Origin: Aureobasidium sp. EXF-3400
Lineage: Eukaryota > Ascomycota > Dothideomycetes > Dothideales > Saccotheciaceae
Reading direction: 5' to 3'
Assembly: GCA_024195585.1 (NCBI GenBank)
Contig: SWBL01000711.1
Coordinates: 1 to 10,655, forward strand
DNA length: 10,655 nt
This document shows, piece by piece, positions 7,474 to 10,655 of the stretch. Positions within the stretch are counted from its first letter, which is position 1. Every line of letters begins with the position of its first letter. Position numbers and translations under genes: made by a program. A model generated the notes under the pieces. That model was not told the DNA's origin. It saw only the letters and a program-made list of their open reading frames with translations, and ran no database searches.

Positions 7474-8922
7474 TCAAATTTTGCATGCAGGAGCAGAAAA
7501 GCCTATGGTCCATTTCACTGTGCCCATGATTACCACCAGAAGACAAAGTGACATGCCGACACTCCCAATACCATAACGATAGGCATGGCTTCTGCGCAGA
7601 CCCTTGAGCTCCAACACCCAGGTGCTTACAGTAGTTAAGCAGCCACAAAACCCATCCTGAATACCCTGCAAGACTGCACATCCAACCAGACCCCCACCCA
7701 CACTCCTGCTACTACTGGGCAGCGTTATATGCTGTAGGGCATAGCACATCCCTAGCACAAGGGTTCCCATCGTGTTTGCCATGAATGTACCCAGTGGAAA
7801 ACTCTTGTTTTTTCCGTTCAGCCATAATGATAGCCAAAACCGAACGAAGCATCCTGCGGGCGCAAATACCAGAGCGAACAATACCTGACTTCGCCAAGTC
7901 TCTTTCGAGCTGTTAGAACGATCGGGTGGGAGAACCGCCATGATGATGGCTCCGATCCAGGCGCCCCAGCCAAAGACGATGGCAAGACCGTCTAGATGTT
8001 TCTCCAGATCGATGCTCGATGCAGAGTCGGCGAACGGATGCAAGAATGTAGCCATGTGCGCTCCACAAGAGAGCGCGCCAAGACTGACTGTGATTTCCAC
8101 AATCAGCACGCCGAGTACAGCCATGACGCTATATCCATCCGAGCGTACTCTTGGAACCGATGTCACGGTCATTGACGAGATTGATGCGGTGTTGAGATCG
8201 TTTGACAAAGCAAGGAAAACATCCCGGATGAATGACGAGAAAGAGGTAAAGGACCCGCAGAACCCGACCGTCACGCCGACATAGGCAGGAATCGTTGCCT
8301 TCGCGGCCATGAATGATTCAGTGATGCCTTGTTGATCTGAGCCCATTGACTTCTTCTTCTCTCTCAGCGCACCTCTAGACTCGCGTGGTGTATTTGCACT
8401 CGCCCAGTGCTTTCGGAACAACAGCCTGTCTTCTCGAATGAACCCCATCACGAAGCTGCCTCCAACATTTGCCCACAGCTCCGTGTTAGGAATTGGCGCC
8501 CCCGGGTATCGCGTAAGTCCTTGCAATCCCAACCTGGCAAGTAAACCGAGTATCGAAAACAGGACCAGATACGACCAAACGGTGAATCTGACAAACCGCT
8601 CCGAAGCAATCACTTTTTCTCCGGCGAGACTCTCCGCAATGCTTTGCTCCGACCCAGTTGGTATGTCTGTCCCCGATGATTGACCATTGGAATTTTCGTA
8701 TTCTTCCTTCTCCCGCTCATCCTCCAGATTGCTGTGTCTGTAGTTTCGGTCCTCTTCTGGATTTTGATCTGGAGCTGGGTCGGCGAGCTCGTCCAAGTTT
8801 TCGTAACCGGCGTCTCGTTGATGGGTCGTTTGGCTGGTCCGAGCCTCGTTCGCAGTGTCGCTGGAGTCGTCAGGATTTTGCACAGGTTCTGGCGCCGAGA
8901 TTTCATCGAGATTCGAATACAT
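7474..8922 (-). CDS. FEX1: Fluoride export protein, fused two-domain FEX/CrcB channel
   Basis: The intronless frame encodes 482 residues. Residues 1-107 are polar and acidic and probably cytosolic; two CrcB/Fluc-like domains follow (about 110-292 and 346-475) joined by a linking helix (about 313-332), as in eukaryotic FEX proteins that expel F- at the plasma membrane. Domain 1 has LLARLGL (Arg130), WANVGGSF (Asn152) and the channel motif GFCGSFTSFSSF (220-231). Domain 2 has CFVRFWL (Arg361), MANTMG (Asn383) and GFCGCLTTVSTW (424-435), where the two motif phenylalanines are Val and Trp. That suggests unequal pores; FEX proteins are reported to have one working and one vestigial pore. A soluble insert (about 165-207) separates helices 2 and 3 of domain 1. 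The ATG at 8922 is the first in frame after a TGA. Symbol given by family resemblance. Confidence 0.95.
   Translation of the reverse strand: MYSNLDEISAPEPVQNPDDSSDTANEARTSQTTHQRDAGYENLDELADPAPDQNPEEDRNYRHSNLEDEREKEEYENSNGQSSGTDIPTGSEQSIAESLAGEKVIASERFVRFTVWSYLVLFSILGLLARLGLQGLTRYPGAPIPNTELWANVGGSFVMGFIREDRLLFRKHWASANTPRESRGALREKKKSMGSDQQGITESFMAAKATIPAYVGVTVGFCGSFTSFSSFIRDVFLALSNDLNTASISSMTVTSVPRVRSDGYSVMAVLGVLIVEITVSLGALSCGAHMATFLHPFADSASSIDLEKHLDGLAIVFGWGAWIGAIIMAVLPPDRSNSSKETWRSQVLFALVFAPAGCFVRFWLSLWLNGKNKSFPLGTFMANTMGTLVLGMCYALQHITLPSSSRSVGGGLVGCAVLQGIQDGFCGCLTTVSTWVLELKGLRRSHAYRYGIGSVGMSLCLLVVIMGTVKWTIGFSAPACKI
8749..8919 (-). repeat. Two degenerate N-terminal repeats within the fluoride exporter
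   Basis: Residues 2-20 and 40-58 share the pattern Y-x-N-L-D-E-(I/L)-x-x-P-x-P-x-Q-N-P-(D/E)-(D/E), with 10 of 19 identities, and a third partial copy (SNLEDE) begins at residue 64. The repeats are acidic and Pro-rich, outside the membrane core, so they look like a linear binding motif duplicated in a disordered tail. Confidence 0.7.
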
Positions 8923-9400
8923 GTCGACTTTGCTGGCTTGTGTAGACTGTCGCACAGCAGATCAAGGAAGGACAAGACTTGAGAATTATTCATCCTTGAG
9001 CAATACCTTAGTTGAAGTATGGCAACCCCTAATTTACCGATGTCAGCCGTGAACATCACGGCAGCCGCCTGAGCCGAAGCAAGAGAAGGCTTGCTACAGA
9101 TGCCTCCGTCAAAGCCGAGTGTCTCCTTGACAGATCCTACGTCATATCGATAAACGCATGCAGGACTGACAAATCATCACCACTCATGAAACATGTTCTC
9201 AAGCTAGATTCGAACCTCATGCGATAATTATGGAAGGAGAAACTATTATGTCGGCGTTGGAAAATAACATCCTGAGCTTTCAATCCTCGTGTCTTGGTGC
9301 GCTCTGCTTTTCGCGAAGTTACCTGAAGTTGAATGGTTTCGGGAGTGTATATTTGCGACAAATTGTATTCCTTGGTTTGTGGATAACATTATCCTCCATG

Positions 9401-9604
9401 TTAACCCGCTTCCCATAGAGCGCGAGCTGGACGATTCAGAGTTCCCTCGTGCACATATTGACTAAGAAGACTGTAATTATTTGTCTCTATCCTCGAGAAA
9501 TCGTCGTCTGTAAAGAGACGCCTCGTCTCGGTTCTGTACTGGGGAGGGAGCTGAAATCTCGGTAAGACCAGACTGCGAGTCTGGTTCGGCAGACGATGGG
9601 TCAT
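9401..9604 (-). other. Short unassigned open frame, doubtful
   Basis: A 67-codon ATG-initiated frame, polar and Arg/Asp-rich (for example RLFTDDDFSRIETNNYS). No domain, signal peptide or membrane segment is visible and no convincing splice donor continues it. It could be a small protein, a first exon, a relic or chance. Confidence 0.15.
9567..9585. repeat. Perfect 8-bp inverted repeat
   Basis: ACCAGACT (9567-9574) and AGTCTGGT (9578-9585) are perfectly complementary around a 3-base GCG loop. It is either a dimer-binding palindrome or a small hairpin, and lies inside a doubtful small open frame. Confidence 0.6.
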
Positions 9605-10101
9605 GCTTGTTACTTTCAGTAAATTCTAATCAAGAAAGTCAGGTTAGATACTGACTTTGACACCACTGCTGATTTTCCTCATAAGTCTTGTGAAGAAAGA
9701 CGAGAATCCACACGGCATGATGAAGGGGCGCAGTGGACTAAGAGATGCTGGTAGTCCCGTGGGCGAAGTATTGATGAGGATTTTGTTTGCGACACGCAGA
9801 ATGCCAGTGCGGTTTGTAACAACCTCGCAAGCATGTAAAGGCAACACAATGAAGTACAGCAGGTTGTCCATAGGCCGGACAAGTATGAATGCACAGTGAC
9901 GGCCAGATCAGCGTGGACGGAAAGCGCGGAAACGCTAGTGAGTCTGATAAGCCTAGGACATTCCCGGACTTCGACCTGACCAGTACACTTTTTCTAAAGT
10001 AGTGAGAACCTCGATGACGCTCAATTCCGCAACCCCGGACTTGTTGCGCTAAAGTGTTTGTCTTTACACACATGAATCACGCTTGATCGTTGCCCAATCC
10101 T

Positions 10102-10655
10102 CTAACACGCCGCGGGCCTGGGCGGCTCTCCTGATCCATGGAGAAGACGTGCAGACAGCGCTCGACTTGTGTCCCAGTCGATCGTTTCCATGAGCACGTC
10201 CATGTTCTGGCACTGGAAGTAAAGCTCCTCGATGGACGGCGGCAGCATCGTGTCGTCCTCAGGCTCGATCGAATTCAACATCATTTCTGGATTCTCATTC
10301 GCATCCCCGATGGTGAATTGTAGCGGGTTTGGACACTCTCTTATAAACCCTGCAGATAGTTGAGATGGCTCAACAGAGTCGTTAGGCCGCGGCGCAATCA
10401 TCTGCTCGTAGGGGACACTGGTTTCAAAGGTGGTTCCCAACTCTTCCTCCAAAGGATCAATGCAGCGATCTGGATATGTCGGATCAGAATAAGATGTGGA
10501 GTCGTTGGTCAACGGCAATTCGGTTGAGTTAGGAAGACGAGATATCGTGCTTTGCATATGCGAGACAGTTGACTGATCGGTACGCCTTCGCTTGTTGCTA
10601 GAGACATGTTGATCGAGGTTCTTTGATGGAGGCACAGGATCCTTGACTTGACAAA
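10102..10655 (-). CDS. C-terminal part of an unidentified acidic nuclear-type protein (partial)
   Basis: The frame ends with TAG at 10102-10104 and is open to the right edge (first full codon ends at 10653), giving at least 183 residues. A basic cluster NKRRRTD near its visible start resembles a nuclear localisation signal. The rest is Ser/Pro/Thr-rich and acidic (DPLEEEL, SIEPEDDTMLPPSIEEL), as in activation regions of fungal transcription factors. No DNA-binding domain is inside the window; it may lie upstream beyond the edge. An in-frame ATG at 10557 could start a shorter protein, but the open frame continuing past it argues for a truncated gene. No family recognised, so the regulatory role is only a guess. 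Confidence 0.45.
   Translation of the reverse strand, partial: CQVKDPVPPSKNLDQHVSSNKRRRTDQSTVSHMQSTISRLPNSTELPLTNDSTSYSDPTYPDRCIDPLEEELGTTFETSVPYEQMIAPRPNDSVEPSQLSAGFIRECPNPLQFTIGDANENPEMMLNSIEPEDDTMLPPSIEELYFQCQNMDVLMETIDWDTSRALSARLLHGSGEPPRPAAC

Larger units (their letters stand above)
8923..10101. other. Gene-poor stretch upstream of the fluoride exporter
   Basis: The right edge of the exporter promoter lies near 8923-9100. Open frames here are at most about 111 codons, overlap on both strands and match nothing I recognise. A short minus-strand ATG frame at 9604-9401 and a perfect hairpin at 9567-9585 are the only structures that stand out. Confidence 0.5.

Noticed and set aside
9200..9225. 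Box-B-like GATTCGAAC suggesting a tRNA gene
   Set aside because: The flanking bases do not form a T-stem, and no acceptor stem, anticodon arm or box A could be placed around it.
9644..10073. Overlapping open frames on both strands upstream of the partial gene
   Set aside because: They are short, mutually overlapping, lack motifs and have odd compositions typical of chance frames.

Overview
The window looks like nuclear DNA of a filamentous ascomycete (Pezizomycotina; class not resolvable, possibly Dothideomycetes). The evidence is short spliceosomal introns of about 49-68 nt with GT/GC..AG ends, gene families typical of fungi, and spaced genes rather than operons. No rRNA, tRNA, CRISPR, viral or prokaryotic operon structure was seen.

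Layout. At 53-1111 (+) there is a two-exon gene for a YeeE/YedE-type sulfur (thiosulfate) transporter. A gene-poor 1.1 kb stretch (1112-2232) follows, carrying an AATCA microsatellite. At 3548-2233 (-) there is a two-exon, branch-2 histidine-phosphatase gene that converges on the transporter. From about 3549 to 5017 no convincing gene was found; this stretch holds a TA-rich inverted-repeat relic (about 3870-4086) and a segment open on both strands (about 4447-4830). At 7151-5018 (-) there is a ten-exon amidase-signature gene of 545 residues. At 8922-7474 (-) there is an intronless gene for a FEX/CrcB fluoride exporter of 482 residues. The stretch 8923-10101 has no convincing gene. At 10653-10102 (-) lies the 3' part of an unidentified acidic protein that runs off the window.

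The most notable point is the amidase. Nine introns can be placed so that a full-length, frame-intact protein aligns with the fungal acetamidase-like family from end to end. Yet two of the three residues of the Ser-cisSer-Lys triad are replaced: the Lys of the GLPIS-x-K-D motif is Met, and GGSSGG reads GGACGG. This suggests a catalytically dead amidase (pseudoenzyme) or the start of gene decay. One of its introns is GC-AG and another is stop-free with a length divisible by three.

The genes do not form an obvious pathway. The transporter and the fluoride exporter are both small-anion membrane proteins, and the phosphatase and amidase are soluble hydrolase folds, but nothing in the sequence ties them together. 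No clear new multi-gene system was seen.
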